A stretch of DNA of 64,000 nucleotides from Rhodanobacter sp. OK091 (GTDB lineage: Bacteria > Pseudomonadota > Gammaproteobacteria > Xanthomonadales > Rhodanobacteraceae): contig NZ_FRCH01000002.1 in NCBI RefSeq assembly GCF_900142825.1, positions 992,001 through 1,056,000 of the forward strand. The letters run 5' to 3'. The stretch's first letter is position 1. Each line of letters opens with the position of its first letter. Of the stretch, positions 35,344-45,262 are shown piece by piece. The notes below the pieces were generated by a model. The model saw nothing but the letters and a program-made list of their open reading frames with translations. It was not told the DNA's origin and ran no database searches. Made by a program: the position numbers and the translations under genes.

Positions 35344-35467
35344 GGTCTGCTTCCGTTGCAATCAAACCGCAAGCTTACCGAGGGGTCGGAATATCAGCAA
35401 ACCCGTCGAACGACTGGCGCCTGCCTGGTCGCCGGTCAAGAATGGCCCTTCATCAAAGGAATAGCCC

Positions 35468-36277
35468 ATGTCGCCCAGCCGTCCCCTCAGCCTGATCACA
35501 GGCGCCTCTGCCGGCATCGGTACCGCGTTCGCCCGACAACTGGCCATGCTCGGTCACGATCTGGTACTCACAGCGAGAAGGGTCGACCGACTGGAAGCCC
35601 TCGCCGCTGAACTGCGCGAGAAACATGGCATCTCCGTCACCGTACTGCCTAACGACCTCGCCAACCCAGGCGCACCGCGAGCTCTTTGCGATGCACTGCA
35701 GCAACACGACCTACACGTGGACTGGCTGATCAACAACGCCGGTTACGGAGTGCCCGGTTCGTTCCTGGCGAACGACTGGGAAACCCATGCGGACTTCCTG
35801 CAGGTGCTGCTGACTGCCCCCACCGAACTGGCTTGGCGGCTGCTGCCTGGCATGCGCAAACGCGGCTACGGCCGCGTCATCAATGTGGCCTCGCTGGCTG
35901 GACATGTTCCCGGCCCCGCGGGACATACCTTGTACGCAGCGTCCAAGGCGTATCTGATCAAGTTTTCGCAGTCGTTGTCGCTGGAGAATCACGAAGCTGG
36001 AGTGAACGTCTGCGCACTCTGTCCCGGTTTCACCTGGTCGGAGTTTCACGACGTCACCGGTACTCGCGACAAGATGAATAAGATGCCGGGCTTCATGTGG
36101 CTCAGTGCGGAAGAAGTGGTGCGTCTGGGCATCGATGCGGTTGAACGCGGCCAGGCCGTATATATTCCCGGCCGCGTCAATCGGGCCATCAAGATCATCG
36201 TCCAGCTGATGCCGGACCGACTGGCGATGTGGTTATCGGCACGGGAATCGAAGCGCTATCGGAATGCGGATGAATAG
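35468..36277 (+). CDS. Short-chain dehydrogenase/reductase
   Basis: NAD(P)-dependent oxidoreductase of the classical SDR family, 269 residues. Cofactor motif TGASAGIG (about 11-18), NNAG structural motif, catalytic Ser (INVASLAGH) and YxxxK (YAASKAYLI). The ARR after the second strand suggests NADP preference. The C-terminal extension with MPGFMWLSAEEVVRLGIDAV resembles the DltE/YqjQ-type acyl or lipid SDR subgroup. Substrate unknown. Divergent from tpiA. Confidence 0.88.
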   Translation: MSPSRPLSLITGASAGIGTAFARQLAMLGHDLVLTARRVDRLEALAAELREKHGISVTVLPNDLANPGAPRALCDALQQHDLHVDWLINNAGYGVPGSFLANDWETHADFLQVLLTAPTELAWRLLPGMRKRGYGRVINVASLAGHVPGPAGHTLYAASKAYLIKFSQSLSLENHEAGVNVCALCPGFTWSEFHDVTGTRDKMNKMPGFMWLSAEEVVRLGIDAVERGQAVYIPGRVNRAIKIIVQLMPDRLAMWLSARESKRYRNADE

Positions 36278-36302
36278 GTCTTCGATCCGATAGCGCCCGG
36301 GC

Positions 36303-37235
36303 TCAGATCAGCTTGATCTCGCGCAGTCGCTGCAGCAGGTATTCGTGCGAGCTGATCGAGGTGTCGTAACGGCGTGGGTTGTCCGGCGTGATGCACGAGT
36401 CCAGCGGATCGAGCATCACATTCGGATTCGGGTGCAGGAAGAAGGGTACCGAGTAGCGCGGCTTGCGCGCGTTCTCGTTCTGCGGATTGACCACCCGGTG
36501 CGTGGTTGACGGATACACATGGTTGCTCAGCCGCTGCAGCATGTCGCCGATGTTCACCACGATTGCATCGCCCTCGGTGGTGATGGGCAACCACTCACCG
36601 TCGCTCAGCACTTCCAGCCCCTCGGCGCTGGCGCCGACCAGCAAGGTGATGAAATTGATGTCCTCGTGCGCGCCCGCGCGTACGTTCGGAACGTCATCCT
36701 GCGTAATCGGCGGGTAGTGAATCGGACGCAGGATCGAATTACCGACGTCGGTCTTGTCCTCGAAGAAATTTTCCGGTTGATCGATATGCAAGGCCAGTGC
36801 ACGCAACACGCGCGTGCCGAGCTGATCCAGCGCTTCGTACAGGCCGTAGCCGTATGGCTTGAAGCCCGGCACTTCGCTCGGCCATAGATTCGGCGGCATC
36901 ACGTCGGCGAACTTCGAGTCACGCGGGATTTCCCGGCCGATATGCCAGAACTCCTTCAGGTCGGCGTACTGGCTGTCCTTGGCGGTCTCCACTTTGAACG
37001 GCGTGTACCCACGTGCACCACCGCTGCCGGCGATGTGGTACTTCATCTTGGTCTCGGTCGGCAGCGCGAAGAAGCGCTGGAACACATCGTAGGAGCCGTC
37101 GATCAGTTCGCGCGCGATGCCATGGCCGCTGATGCAGCAGAAACCGAATTCACGGTAGGCCGCGCCAAGCTCGGCGACGAACGCGTCGCGGTCGGTGTCG
37201 TAACGACGGATGTCGAGGGTGGGAACGTTCTTCAT
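36303..37235 (-). CDS. Isopenicillin N synthase-like 2OG-Fe(II) oxygenase
   Basis: Non-heme iron oxygenase of the IPNS/DIOX superfamily. 310 residues: N-terminal DIOX_N region (TLDIRRYDTDRDAFVAELGAAYREFGFCCISGHGI) and C-terminal jelly roll with the H-x-D pair in GAHEDINFITLL, distal His in STTHRVVNP and the RYSVPFF motif whose Arg-x-Ser binds 2-oxoglutarate. Start at 37235 (MKNVPTLDIRRYD). Bacterial relatives are widespread and mostly uncharacterised; the name does not imply beta-lactam synthesis. Confidence 0.88.
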   Translation of the reverse strand: MKNVPTLDIRRYDTDRDAFVAELGAAYREFGFCCISGHGIARELIDGSYDVFQRFFALPTETKMKYHIAGSGGARGYTPFKVETAKDSQYADLKEFWHIGREIPRDSKFADVMPPNLWPSEVPGFKPYGYGLYEALDQLGTRVLRALALHIDQPENFFEDKTDVGNSILRPIHYPPITQDDVPNVRAGAHEDINFITLLVGASAEGLEVLSDGEWLPITTEGDAIVVNIGDMLQRLSNHVYPSTTHRVVNPQNENARKPRYSVPFFLHPNPNVMLDPLDSCITPDNPRRYDTSISSHEYLLQRLREIKLI

Positions 37236-37331
37236 GGCCGTAGTCCACTGTTTGGCGTGCGGTCGGTCATCCGCCACCGCAAGGGCGGGGCACGTCGGGC
37301 CTATCCATGGCGACCCAATGTCACTACAGGT

Positions 37332-38684
37332 TCACGAGCGTTCGGCTGCGGATTTTACAATCCCCGCAAGCTTTTCCGCCAACTGTTGCACTTCCGCCGC
37401 ATCGGCGCCCTCGATAGTCACGCGCACCAGCGGCTCGGTGCCCGACGCACGCAACACCACCCGGCCGCGGCCGTGCAGGGTTTGCTCCACCTCGGCCAGC
37501 GCCGTCAGCACCTCATCGCTGGCCAGCGCCTCGCGTGCACCGATGGCGCGCACGTTCAACATCACCTGCGGCAACTTCTGCAGCCCCTGGCGGGCCGTGG
37601 CCAGATCCTGACCGGACAGTACCAATACCTCCAGCACCGCCAGTGCGGCGACGATGCCATCGCCAGTGGTCGCCCGATCCAGGCACAGGATGTGGCCTGA
37701 GGTCTCGCCACCGAGCATGCCGCCGTGCTCTTTCAGCTGCTGCATCACGTAACGATCGCCTACGTTGGCGCGGATCAGCGGCACATCGAATTGCGCCAAT
37801 GCCTGCTGCAGTCCGTAGTTGCTCATCAGCGTGCCCACCACCGGCCCCTTCAGCGCACCTCGTGCATGCAGGTGGCGCGCCAGCATGTAGAGGATGTCGT
37901 CGCCGTCGGCCAGCACGCCGTAGCGGTCGACCAACATCACCCGGTCGCCATCGCCGTCGAATGCAATACCCATATCGGCGCCATGCTCCAGCACCGCCTG
38001 TTGCAGCGCCTGCGGATGGGTCGAGCCGACTCCGCGGTTGATATTGAAACCATCCGGCTTGTTGCCGATCGCCACCACCTCGGCACCCAGCTCGGCGAAT
38101 ACCTTGGGAGCGACCTGATAGGTCGCGCCATGCGCGCAGTCCACTACGACCTTGAGGCCACGCAGGCTGAAATCCTCTGCGACTGTGGCCTTGCAGAATT
38201 CGGCATAACGCGCCACCGCATCATCCACGCGCACCGCCTTGCCTAGCCGTTCGGACGCCACCGTGACGAAGTCGGCTTCGAGTTCCTGCTCGATCGCCAG
38301 CTCGACTGCGTCGGACAGCTTCTCGCCGTTGGCGGAGAAGAACTTGATGCCATTGTCGTGATGCGGATTGTGCGAGGCGCTGATCACGATGCCGGCCTGC
38401 GCGCGCATCGAATGGGTCAAGAACGCCACCGCGGGCGTCGGCATCGGGCCGAGCAGCCCCACGTCGGCACCGGCCGCCACCAGGCCGGCTTCCAGCGCCG
38501 CCTCGAACATGTAGCCGGAAATGCGGGTGTCCTTGCCGATCAGCACGGTGGGCCGGCCGTCGCCTTCGCGCGCCAGCACGCTGCCGGCGGCGCGGCCCAG
38601 CCGCAACATGAAATCCGCGCTGATCGGCCACTGCCCGACCAGTCCGCGGATGCCGTCCGTACCGAAATATTTGCGCTGATTCAT
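37332..38684 (-). CDS. glmM: Phosphoglucosamine mutase
   Basis: Converts glucosamine-6-phosphate to glucosamine-1-phosphate for UDP-GlcNAc, peptidoglycan and LPS synthesis. 450 residues from [14 protein letters not shown]. Phosphoserine Ser104 in [12 protein letters not shown], metal loop DGDGDR, sugar loop GGETSGH, and C-terminal phosphate loop [15 protein letters not shown] are all intact. Downstream of folP by 74 bp, the common folP-glmM pair; ftsH is not adjacent here. Confidence 0.97.
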   Translation of the reverse strand: MNQRKYFGTDGIRGLVGQWPISADFMLRLGRAAGSVLAREGDGRPTVLIGKDTRISGYMFEAALEAGLVAAGADVGLLGPMPTPAVAFLTHSMRAQAGIVISASHNPHHDNGIKFFSANGEKLSDAVELAIEQELEADFVTVASERLGKAVRVDDAVARYAEFCKATVAEDFSLRGLKVVVDCAHGATYQVAPKVFAELGAEVVAIGNKPDGFNINRGVGSTHPQALQQAVLEHGADMGIAFDGDGDRVMLVDRYGVLADGDDILYMLARHLHARGALKGPVVGTLMSNYGLQQALAQFDVPLIRANVGDRYVMQQLKEHGGMLGGETSGHILCLDRATTGDGIVAALAVLEVLVLSGQDLATARQGLQKLPQVMLNVRAIGAREALASDEVLTALAEVEQTLHGRGRVVLRASGTEPLVRVTIEGADAAEVQQLAEKLAGIVKSAAERS

Positions 38685-38758
38685 CGTGTTTTGTCGCTCT
38701 GGAAAATTCCGGTATGCCAGCATTGAAGCCGGATGCTACGCCGTCCGCGGCAAACCGC

Positions 38759-39673
38759 TCAATCGTCGTCAGGCCAGCGCGGAGCGGCCGGCTTCTGCTT
38801 CTCATCGCGCCGTGGCACCAAGTCAGCCGCATGCACCGCTTGCCACACCGCCAGCGCATCCACGGTGGCAGCCACGTCGTGCACGCGCACCATACGTGCG
38901 CCGCGCTGAACGGCGATCATCGCCGCGGCGACGGAGCCGGCCGCGCGATCGAGCGGCGCGGCCTTGCCGGTCAGCGTGCCGATCATCGACTTGCGCGACA
39001 ACCCCGTATACACGCCACTGCCCAGATTGCTGAAGCGTTCCAGGGCGCACAGCAGGGCCAGGTTGTGTTCCAGCGTCTTGCCGAAACCGAAACCGACGTC
39101 GACCAGCACCTTGCGCCGGTCGATTCCGGCCAGTTCGCAGGCGAACAGCCGATCGGTGAGAAAACGGTGCACTTCGCCGACCACATCGTCGTAATGCGGA
39201 TCGGCCTGCATGCTGCGCGGCTCGCCCTGCATGTGCATCAGGCATATCGGCACACCCAGTTCGGCAACCGTCTCCATCGCGCCCTCGCGGCGCAAGGCGT
39301 ACACGTCGTTGACCATGCCGGCGCCGGCTGCCACCGCGGCGCGCATCACTTCCGGCTTGGAAGTATCGATCGCGATCGGCAGCGTGGTGCGCGCGATCAG
39401 CTGCTCGATCACCGGCAGCACCCGGCGCAGCTCTTCCTTCACCGGCACCTCGGCCGCGCCAGGGCGGGTCGATTCACCGCCGATATCGAGCATGTCGGCG
39501 CCCTCCTCCGCCATGCGCAGGCCATGCGCCACGGCCGCTTCCACGCCGGCATGCGCACCGCCATCGGAGAACGAGTCGGGCGTGACGTTGAGAATCCCGA
39601 CCACCCGCGCACGATCCAGCCGCAGCGGACGCCCGGCACAATCCAGTACCGTGGCAAACAGATCGTTCGACAT
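38759..39673 (-). CDS. folP: Dihydropteroate synthase
   Basis: Joins p-aminobenzoate to dihydropterin pyrophosphate in folate synthesis; the sulfonamide target. 304 residues from MSNDLFATVLDCAG, with GAGGAAATC upstream. Signatures: GILNVTPDSFSDGG, DIGGESTRPG, and LVDVGFGFGKTLEHN. The C-terminus has an extra basic tail (RRDEKQKPAAPRWPDDD). Confidence 0.96.
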   Translation of the reverse strand: MSNDLFATVLDCAGRPLRLDRARVVGILNVTPDSFSDGGAHAGVEAAVAHGLRMAEEGADMLDIGGESTRPGAAEVPVKEELRRVLPVIEQLIARTTLPIAIDTSKPEVMRAAVAAGAGMVNDVYALRREGAMETVAELGVPICLMHMQGEPRSMQADPHYDDVVGEVHRFLTDRLFACELAGIDRRKVLVDVGFGFGKTLEHNLALLCALERFSNLGSGVYTGLSRKSMIGTLTGKAAPLDRAAGSVAAAMIAVQRGARMVRVHDVAATVDALAVWQAVHAADLVPRRDEKQKPAAPRWPDDD

Positions 39674-39742
39674 GCTGATTTCCTCGCTGGTGATTACCTC
39701 GCCGGTGATTGCTTCACTAGGATCTGGCAACCGGTGGTGGAC

Positions 39743-40309
39743 TCAAGCCCCGATCTGGCCGCCCAGCTCGCCCATGAAGCGGCGGTAATGACGCAGCTCG
39801 GCGATGGAATCGCGGATGTCCGACAGCGCCGTATGTGCCGACTCCTTGCCGACACTCCTGGCGATTTCCGGCGCCCAGCGACGAGCCAGCTCCTTTATGG
39901 TGGATACGTCCAGGTTGCGGTAGTGGAAGTAGCGTTCCAGCCGCGGCATCTGCCGGTGCATGAAACGCCGGTCCTGGCAGATCGAATTGCCGCACATCGG
40001 CGACTTGCCGGGCGGCACCCACTCGCGCAGAAAATCGACCGTGGCCTGTTCGGCCATCGCATGGTCGGTTTCCGAAATCAACACCTGCCGCCACAAGCCC
40101 GACTTGTGATGCTGGTTGGTATTCCAGCTGTCCATCGACTCCAACCGGTCGATCTCGTGACGTATCGCGAATACCGGGCCATCGGCCAGCACGTTCAGTT
40201 CCTTGTCGGTGACCACCGTGGCGATCTCCAGGATCGAGTCGTTGTCGGTGTCGAGGCCGGTCATCTCCAGATCGATCCAGATCAGGTTGTCTTCGTGGGC
40301 TTGGCTCAT
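39743..40309 (-). CDS. orn: Oligoribonuclease
   Basis: 3'-5' exonuclease that degrades 2-5 nt RNA, including pGpG from c-di-GMP turnover. 188 residues with DEDDh motifs: [10 protein letters not shown] (Asp/Glu), the conserved [12 protein letters not shown], and [11 protein letters not shown] (final His and Asp). AGGAG precedes the ATG. Followed by folP, 69 bp away. Confidence 0.97.
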   Translation of the reverse strand: MSQAHEDNLIWIDLEMTGLDTDNDSILEIATVVTDKELNVLADGPVFAIRHEIDRLESMDSWNTNQHHKSGLWRQVLISETDHAMAEQATVDFLREWVPPGKSPMCGNSICQDRRFMHRQMPRLERYFHYRNLDVSTIKELARRWAPEIARSVGKESAHTALSDIRDSIAELRHYRRFMGELGGQIGA

Positions 40310-40375
40310 GAGCTCTCCTTGTGGCGGGAGTTTATCAGTCTTGCCGGCCGTACTTTTGGGCCTGCGATGATTCAA

Positions 40376-40641
40376 GAGCCTGTCCTCGTGACTCGGATGG
40401 CCCGCGTTGCCTTCCCTTGGCTGCCAGGTGGTGTTGCGTAGCGAAGCGCCTGACTGGCTGTCAGGTCAAGCTGCGCGGCGCCGCTTGGCAGCCAAGGGAG
40501 GGCAACCCAATGGGCAGGGTCTGTTTGCCCGCAAGGCGGCGTCATCATTCGGTCGTGTATCGACATACACTTCCTCACTCTTCCTTGCCTTGCGAGCAAA
40601 CAGCTCCCTGCGCGGGCCACCCGAGCCACGAGGACAGGCTC
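40376..40641. repeat. 266-bp nested inverted-repeat element between orn and sbcB
   Basis: Terminal 31-bp inverted repeats (40376-40406 and 40611-40641, starting GAGCCTGTCCTCGTG, two mismatches) enclose two further inverted pairs: 40407-40426 with 40486-40505 (20 bp, one mismatch) and 40521-40536 with 40588-40603 (16 bp, one mismatch). Each of these encloses its own small hairpin (CCTGAC/GTCAGG at 40449-40465 and GTGTAT/ATACAC at 40555-40570). The whole folds as a three-way cruciform. No coding capacity. It looks like a MITE- or REP-derived element. Its right end is 3 bp from the sbcB ATG. Confidence 0.8.
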
Positions 40642-40644
40642 CAC

Positions 40645-42084
40645 ATGCAGACCTTCTTCTGGCACGACTACGAGACCTCCGGTTCCGACTCGCGGCGTGA
40701 CCGGCCGCTGCAGTTCGCCGGCATCCGCACCACCCTGGAGCTGGAGATCGTCGGCGAACCGATGATGTTCTACGGCAAGCCGTCGCTGGAGATGCCGCCG
40801 CATCCCGATGCCTGCATGATCACCGGTATCACCCCGCAACAGGCCGAACGCGAGGGTGTCAACGAAGCCGAATTCGCTGCCCGCGTGCACGAGCAATTGG
40901 CCGCGCCGGGCACCTGCGGGGTCGGCTACAACTCGCTGCGTTTCGACGACGAATTCACCCGGCAGATGCTGTACCGCAACTTCTATGAACCATATGGCCG
41001 CGAGTGGGAGAACGGCAATTCGCGCTGGGACCTGATCGATCTGGTGCGCCTGTGCCAGGCGTTGCGGCCGGAGGGCATCGTCTGGCCCACCCGCGAAGAC
41101 GGCTCGCCCAGCTTCAAGCTGGAACATCTGGCCAGCGCCAACCAGCTCAAGCAGGAGCGGGCTCACGACGCCCTTTCCGACGTCTACGCGCTGATCGACC
41201 TTGCCCGGCTGATCCGCGTGCGCCAGCCGCGGCTGTGGGACTGGTATTACGGGCTGCGACGCAAGCAGAAGGTCTTCGAGCTGCTCGACGTGGTGAACAT
41301 GACGCCGGTGGTACACGTGTCCTCGCGCTATCCGGCCAACCGCCATTGCCTCGCCGTCATCGCGCCGCTGGCGCCGCACCCGAGTCGTGCCGGCGAAGTG
41401 ATCGTGTACGACCTGGCCACCGATCCGACCGAGTGGCTGGCGCTGGACGAGGACGAGATCGCCGACCGCATCTTCACCGCCCGCGCCGATCTACCCGAAG
41501 GCATCGAACGCATCCCGTTGCGCACCGTGCGTGCGAACCATGCACCGGCGCTGGCGCCGTTGTCGGTACTGCAAGGTGTGGATCGGCAGCGCCTGCAACT
41601 CGACCTCGATCGTTGTGTGGCGCACCGCGACGTGCTGCGGGCCGTCGACGGGCTGGCCGAAAAACTGCGGCGGGTGTTCCAGCGCGCCGCCGAACTGCCG
41701 CCGCCGGAAGATCCCGAACTGGCACTCTACGGCGGCGGTTTCCTGCCCGATGCCGACAAACGGCTGCTCGCCCAGGTTCGCGCCACGCCACCGGCGCAAC
41801 TGGGCGAACGCGCGTTTCCGTTCCGCGATGCACGCTACCCGGAGCTGCTGTTCCGCTACCGCGCGCGCAACTGGCCGCAGACGCTGGACGCCGAAGAACG
41901 CGTGCGCTGGGACAACTTCCGCCGGGCGCGACTGAGCCGGCATACAGCCTTGACCGGCCTCACCCTCGACGACTACTTCACCCGTCTACGCGAACTGCGC
42001 AACGATCCGGCAGCACAGGACAGACTGACCCTGCTCGATCAGTTGCAGGCCTGGGGCGAGCGGCTCGCCGCCAGCATCGACTGA
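40645..42084 (+). CDS. sbcB: Exodeoxyribonuclease I
   Basis: 3'-5' single-strand DNA exonuclease acting in recombination and mismatch repair. 479 residues, close to the 475 of E. coli. DEDDh motifs: FWHDYETSGSD, GYNSLRFDDEF, and HDALSDVYALIDLA; followed by the SH3-like and helical domains of the family. The start at 40645 (MQTFFWHDYETSG) is supported by homology; its only Shine-Dalgarno candidate (GAGGACAGG) is inside the end of the adjoining repeat element. Confidence 0.95.
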   Translation: MQTFFWHDYETSGSDSRRDRPLQFAGIRTTLELEIVGEPMMFYGKPSLEMPPHPDACMITGITPQQAEREGVNEAEFAARVHEQLAAPGTCGVGYNSLRFDDEFTRQMLYRNFYEPYGREWENGNSRWDLIDLVRLCQALRPEGIVWPTREDGSPSFKLEHLASANQLKQERAHDALSDVYALIDLARLIRVRQPRLWDWYYGLRRKQKVFELLDVVNMTPVVHVSSRYPANRHCLAVIAPLAPHPSRAGEVIVYDLATDPTEWLALDEDEIADRIFTARADLPEGIERIPLRTVRANHAPALAPLSVLQGVDRQRLQLDLDRCVAHRDVLRAVDGLAEKLRRVFQRAAELPPPEDPELALYGGGFLPDADKRLLAQVRATPPAQLGERAFPFRDARYPELLFRYRARNWPQTLDAEERVRWDNFRRARLSRHTALTGLTLDDYFTRLRELRNDPAAQDRLTLLDQLQAWGERLAASID

Positions 42085-42115
42085 ACCACCCTCACTTCCA
42101 ATCCATCGACCCGCC

Positions 42116-42802
42116 ATGCCCCAGAGCTATTTCACTCCAGCCACCTTCCGCTTCCTCCGCGCGCTCGATCGCAACAACAGCCGCGACTGGTTCCATGCGC
42201 ACAAGGACGATTACGAGCGCCATGTGCGCGAGCCGTTCCTGCAGCTGATCACCGACTTGCAGGCACCGCTGGCGAAGATCAGCCCGCATTACCGCGCCGA
42301 CCCGCGCAAGAACGGCGGCTCGCTGTTCCGCATCTTTCGCGACACGCGCTTTTCCAACAACAAGCTGCCGTACAAGCCGTGGCAGGGCTCGCGCTTCTTC
42401 CACGAACGCCGTCACGAGATCCCTGCACCGTCGTTCTACATGCACATACAGCCCGGCGACTGCTTTGCCGGCGGCGGCATGTGGCATCCCGAACCGGACG
42501 CGCTTAAGCGCATCCGCAATTTCCTCGCCGATAATCCGGCCGCCTGGAAACGCGCCACGCAAAGCAAGGCCTTCCGCGAGCACCTGACGTTCTGGGGTGA
42601 ATCTCTGAGCCGGCCGCCGCGCGGCTTCGACCCCGCGCACGAGCTGATCGAGGATCTCAAGCGCAAGGATTTCGCCGTAGGCGAAAACTTCGACGAAGCG
42701 CTGGCTTGCTCCGACGAACTGCTGCCGTGGACGGTGGCGACATTCAAGCGCGTCGCGCCGCTGATCGATTATCTGTGCGCGGCGCAGGAGCTGGAGTTCT
42801 AG
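42116..42802 (+). CDS. DUF2461 family protein
   Basis: 228 residues, a conserved family of unknown function (TIGR02453-like). Recognisable blocks are TFRFLRALDRNNSRDWFHAHKDDYE, GGSLFRIFRDTRFSNNKLPYKPW and FYMHIQPGDCFAGGGMWHP. Soluble, no signal peptide. It starts 31 bp after sbcB in the same direction, likely cotranscribed. Confidence 0.88.
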   Translation: MPQSYFTPATFRFLRALDRNNSRDWFHAHKDDYERHVREPFLQLITDLQAPLAKISPHYRADPRKNGGSLFRIFRDTRFSNNKLPYKPWQGSRFFHERRHEIPAPSFYMHIQPGDCFAGGGMWHPEPDALKRIRNFLADNPAAWKRATQSKAFREHLTFWGESLSRPPRGFDPAHELIEDLKRKDFAVGENFDEALACSDELLPWTVATFKRVAPLIDYLCAAQELEF

Positions 42803-42821
42803 CCGAAGACCGATGGATCTT

Positions 42822-42907
42822 GTAGGAGCCCGCTCGCGGGCGATGCTGTTGCTCTGAGTCTCTCCAAACCATCAGAACAAGAGCATCGCCCGCCAGCGGG
42901 CTCCTAC
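42822..42907. repeat. REP pair (BIME-like) between convergent genes
   Basis: GTAGGAGCCCGCTCGCGGGC at 42822 continues to 42847, and its inverted partner spans 42882-42907 ending GGGCTCCTAC; each arm contains its own CCCGC/GCGGG hairpin. GTAGGAGC heads are typical of REP sequences of Pseudomonas and Xanthomonadales. The right arm covers the stop codon of the MFS gene. Probably also acts as a transcript 3'-end stabiliser. Confidence 0.85.
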
Positions 42908-44211
42908 GGGCGCGGACGACGAAGCAGCGCGAAAGCGACCGCCATTCCGATAAGCGCGGTAAACGCCACGTAGTGGGCCGGCGCCAGCGCGCCGTACCGT
43001 TTCACCAGCATGCCGATCAACGGCGGCGTGAGACCGCCGAACAAGGCGTAGGCGATGTTGTACGAGAACGACAGGCCGGAGAAACGCACCGCCGGCGGAA
43101 ACGCGACCACCATCAGCGCCGGCACCACGCCGACCACGCCGACCGCAAAACCCGCCAACCCATACAGCCCAATGAAATGTGCCGCGCCGGCCTGCAGGTC
43201 GAGATACAGCGCGTAGCTGCATGCCAGCAATCCCAGCGCACCGAACAACAGCGCACGCGCGTAGCCGATGCGATCGGCCAGCCAGCCGTAAAACAGGCAG
43301 CCCAGCGCCAGCGCAAAGGAGGCCACGTTGTTGCCGAGGAAGGCGCGTGCCGGCTCGATGTGGAACACCGACTGCACCAGCGACGGTGTCATCAGGATCA
43401 TCACCACGATCGCTGCAGTGAGCATCCACGTCACCAGCATCGACAGAAGCACGCTTGGAAGGTGACGTTCGAACACCTGCTGCAATGGCAACCCGCTGGC
43501 CAGCTCTCGGCGCGCATGCATCTCCTCGAATACCGGTGTCTCGCTCAGCCAGCGGCGCAGCCACACCGCGAAGAAACCGAACACGCCGCCGATCAGGAAC
43601 GGCAGCCGCCAGCCGTAATCGAGCACCGCAGCAGGAGCCAGTTCGCGCTGGATCGCTGCCGCCACCAATGAGCCGATCAGGATGCCGACGGTGAGTCCCG
43701 AGGTGAGGCTGGCACAGGCAAAACCGATCCGCTGTGCCGGCACATGTTCGGCCACGAACACCCACGCGCCGGGCACCTCGCCGCCGACCGCGATGCCCTG
43801 CACTACCCGCAGCAACAGCAACAGCAGCGGCGCCAGCATGCCGATCTGCGCATACACCGGCAGCAGGCCGATACCCAGGGTCGGCACCGCCATCAGGAAC
43901 ACGCTGAGCGTAAACATCTTCTTGCGCCCCAGCATGTCGCCGTAATGCGCCATCACGATGCCGCCCAATGGACGCGCCAGATAGCCTGCCGCGAAGATGC
44001 CGAACACCTGCAGCTGGGCCAGCCATGCGGCAGTGTCAGGTGGAAAGAAGAGATGACTCAGCGGAATCGCGAAAAACACGAACACCACGAAATCGTAGAA
44101 CTCCAGCGCCCCGCCGAGCGCGGACAGGCCCAATGTGCGCAGATCGCGTCGATCGAGTGCGCGCGCGGATACGGAGGCATTCGACGGGTACGGCACGGCG
44201 GCATCAGTCAT
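42904..44211 (-). CDS. MFS transporter, metabolite:H+ symporter (MHS) family
   Basis: 435-residue inner-membrane symporter with about 12 helices. The cytoplasmic loop 2-3 motif GDMLGRKKMF and loop 8-9 motif GWLADRIGYARAL are present, as are GGALEFYDFVVFVFFA (helix 1) and VVQGIAVGGEVPGAWVFVAEH (helix 4), which identify the ProP/ShiA/KgtP-like MHS family for osmolytes or organic acids. Substrate cannot be read. Start at 44211 (MTDAAVPYPS) with GGAA upstream; a long upstream open frame is not supported. Confidence 0.88.
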   Translation of the reverse strand: MTDAAVPYPSNASVSARALDRRDLRTLGLSALGGALEFYDFVVFVFFAIPLSHLFFPPDTAAWLAQLQVFGIFAAGYLARPLGGIVMAHYGDMLGRKKMFTLSVFLMAVPTLGIGLLPVYAQIGMLAPLLLLLLRVVQGIAVGGEVPGAWVFVAEHVPAQRIGFACASLTSGLTVGILIGSLVAAAIQRELAPAAVLDYGWRLPFLIGGVFGFFAVWLRRWLSETPVFEEMHARRELASGLPLQQVFERHLPSVLLSMLVTWMLTAAIVVMILMTPSLVQSVFHIEPARAFLGNNVASFALALGCLFYGWLADRIGYARALLFGALGLLACSYALYLDLQAGAAHFIGLYGLAGFAVGVVGVVPALMVVAFPPAVRFSGLSFSYNIAYALFGGLTPPLIGMLVKRYGALAPAHYVAFTALIGMAVAFALLRRPRP

Positions 44212-44514
44212 CGGCAGTTCCACGCACTCAGGTAATGATCCGCGCAACATAACGCATTGCCATGCTGCAGGGAGGGGGCAAGGGCGGCGCTCGTACCCGA
44301 TGCCGGCATCGCTTATGCTGCGCGCGACCGACAGGGATGCCGGGTGAAATCGGGGAGGCATCGCGTACCCATCGGCATGCGTGCTGTCACCTGAGAGGTT
44401 CCGGGCATGGGGTCTGGGCTTGGGGTTCTGGGAAAAATGTCTTCGCGTGTTGTGACGAATAGCGCTCGTGCTGATACCACGCGCGCCTGCATTCAACCGA
44501 CAAGGAGTTTCCTG
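44212..44514. other. Divergent promoter region of MHS transporter and aqpZ
   Basis: 303 bp with no supported gene. It should hold both promoters, but no convincing -35/-10 pair was picked out. The aqpZ Shine-Dalgarno AAGGAG is at the right edge. Confidence 0.35.
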
Positions 44515-45219
44515 ATGAGCATGAGCAAGCGTCTTGGCGCCGAATTCTTCGGCACGTTCTGGCTGGTGTTCGGTGGTTGCGGCAGTGCCGTTCTGGCTGC
44601 CGGTTTTCCGGATCTAGGTATCGGTTTCGCCGGCGTCGCGCTGGCCTTCGGTCTTACCGTGCTGACCATGGTTTACGCGGTCGGGCATATCTCTGGCGGC
44701 CATTTCAACCCGGCAGTCACGGTAGGCCTGTACGCCGGCGGCCGCTTCCCGGCGAAAGATGTATTGCCGTACGTGGTGATTCAGGTGCTCGGCTCCATCG
44801 CGGCGGCGGCGGTGCTTTACCTGATCGCCAGCGGCAAGGCCGGCTTCGATGTCAGTGCCGGCAGTTTCGCTTCCAACGGTTATGGCGAACATTCACCCGA
44901 CCACTACTCAATGCATGCGGCGATCGTGGCTGAGCTGGTGCTCACAGCGTTCTTCCTGATCGTGATCCACGGTGCCACCGACAAGCGCGCACCGGCGGGC
45001 TTTGCCGGCGTCGCGATCGGCCTGGCGTTGACGCTGATCCATCTGGTCGGCATTCCAGTCACCAACACCTCGGTCAATCCGGCACGCTCGACCGGCGTGG
45101 CATTGTTCCATGGCGGCTGGGCGATCGAGCAGCTATGGCTGTTCTGGCTGGTGCCCCTGATCGGCGGCATCATCGGCGGCCTGATCTATCGTTATCTGCT
45201 GGAAAGTCGCGACGCCTGA
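44515..45219 (+). CDS. aqpZ: Aquaporin Z
   Basis: Tetrameric water channel of the inner membrane. 234 residues, six helices. Both NPA boxes are intact: [10 protein letters not shown] (Asn65) and [12 protein letters not shown]; the His in [12 protein letters not shown] and the arginine after the second NPA form the selectivity filter. The phrase [26 protein letters not shown] is characteristic of AqpZ. Start ATG 44515 with AAGGAG upstream. Confidence 0.96.
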   Translation: MSMSKRLGAEFFGTFWLVFGGCGSAVLAAGFPDLGIGFAGVALAFGLTVLTMVYAVGHISGGHFNPAVTVGLYAGGRFPAKDVLPYVVIQVLGSIAAAAVLYLIASGKAGFDVSAGSFASNGYGEHSPDHYSMHAAIVAELVLTAFFLIVIHGATDKRAPAGFAGVAIGLALTLIHLVGIPVTNTSVNPARSTGVALFHGGWAIEQLWLFWLVPLIGGIIGGLIYRYLLESRDA

Positions 45220-45228
45220 TATCACCTG

Positions 45229-45253
45229 CCCCGCCCGGTAACGGGCGGGGTTT
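45229..45253 (+). terminator. Terminator of aqpZ
   Basis: CCCCGCCCG-GTAA-CGGGCGGGG followed by TTT: a nine-base-pair GC stem with a short T-tract. It separates converging aqpZ and the VOC gene. Confidence 0.75.
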
Positions 45254-45262
45254 CGGGAAGGC

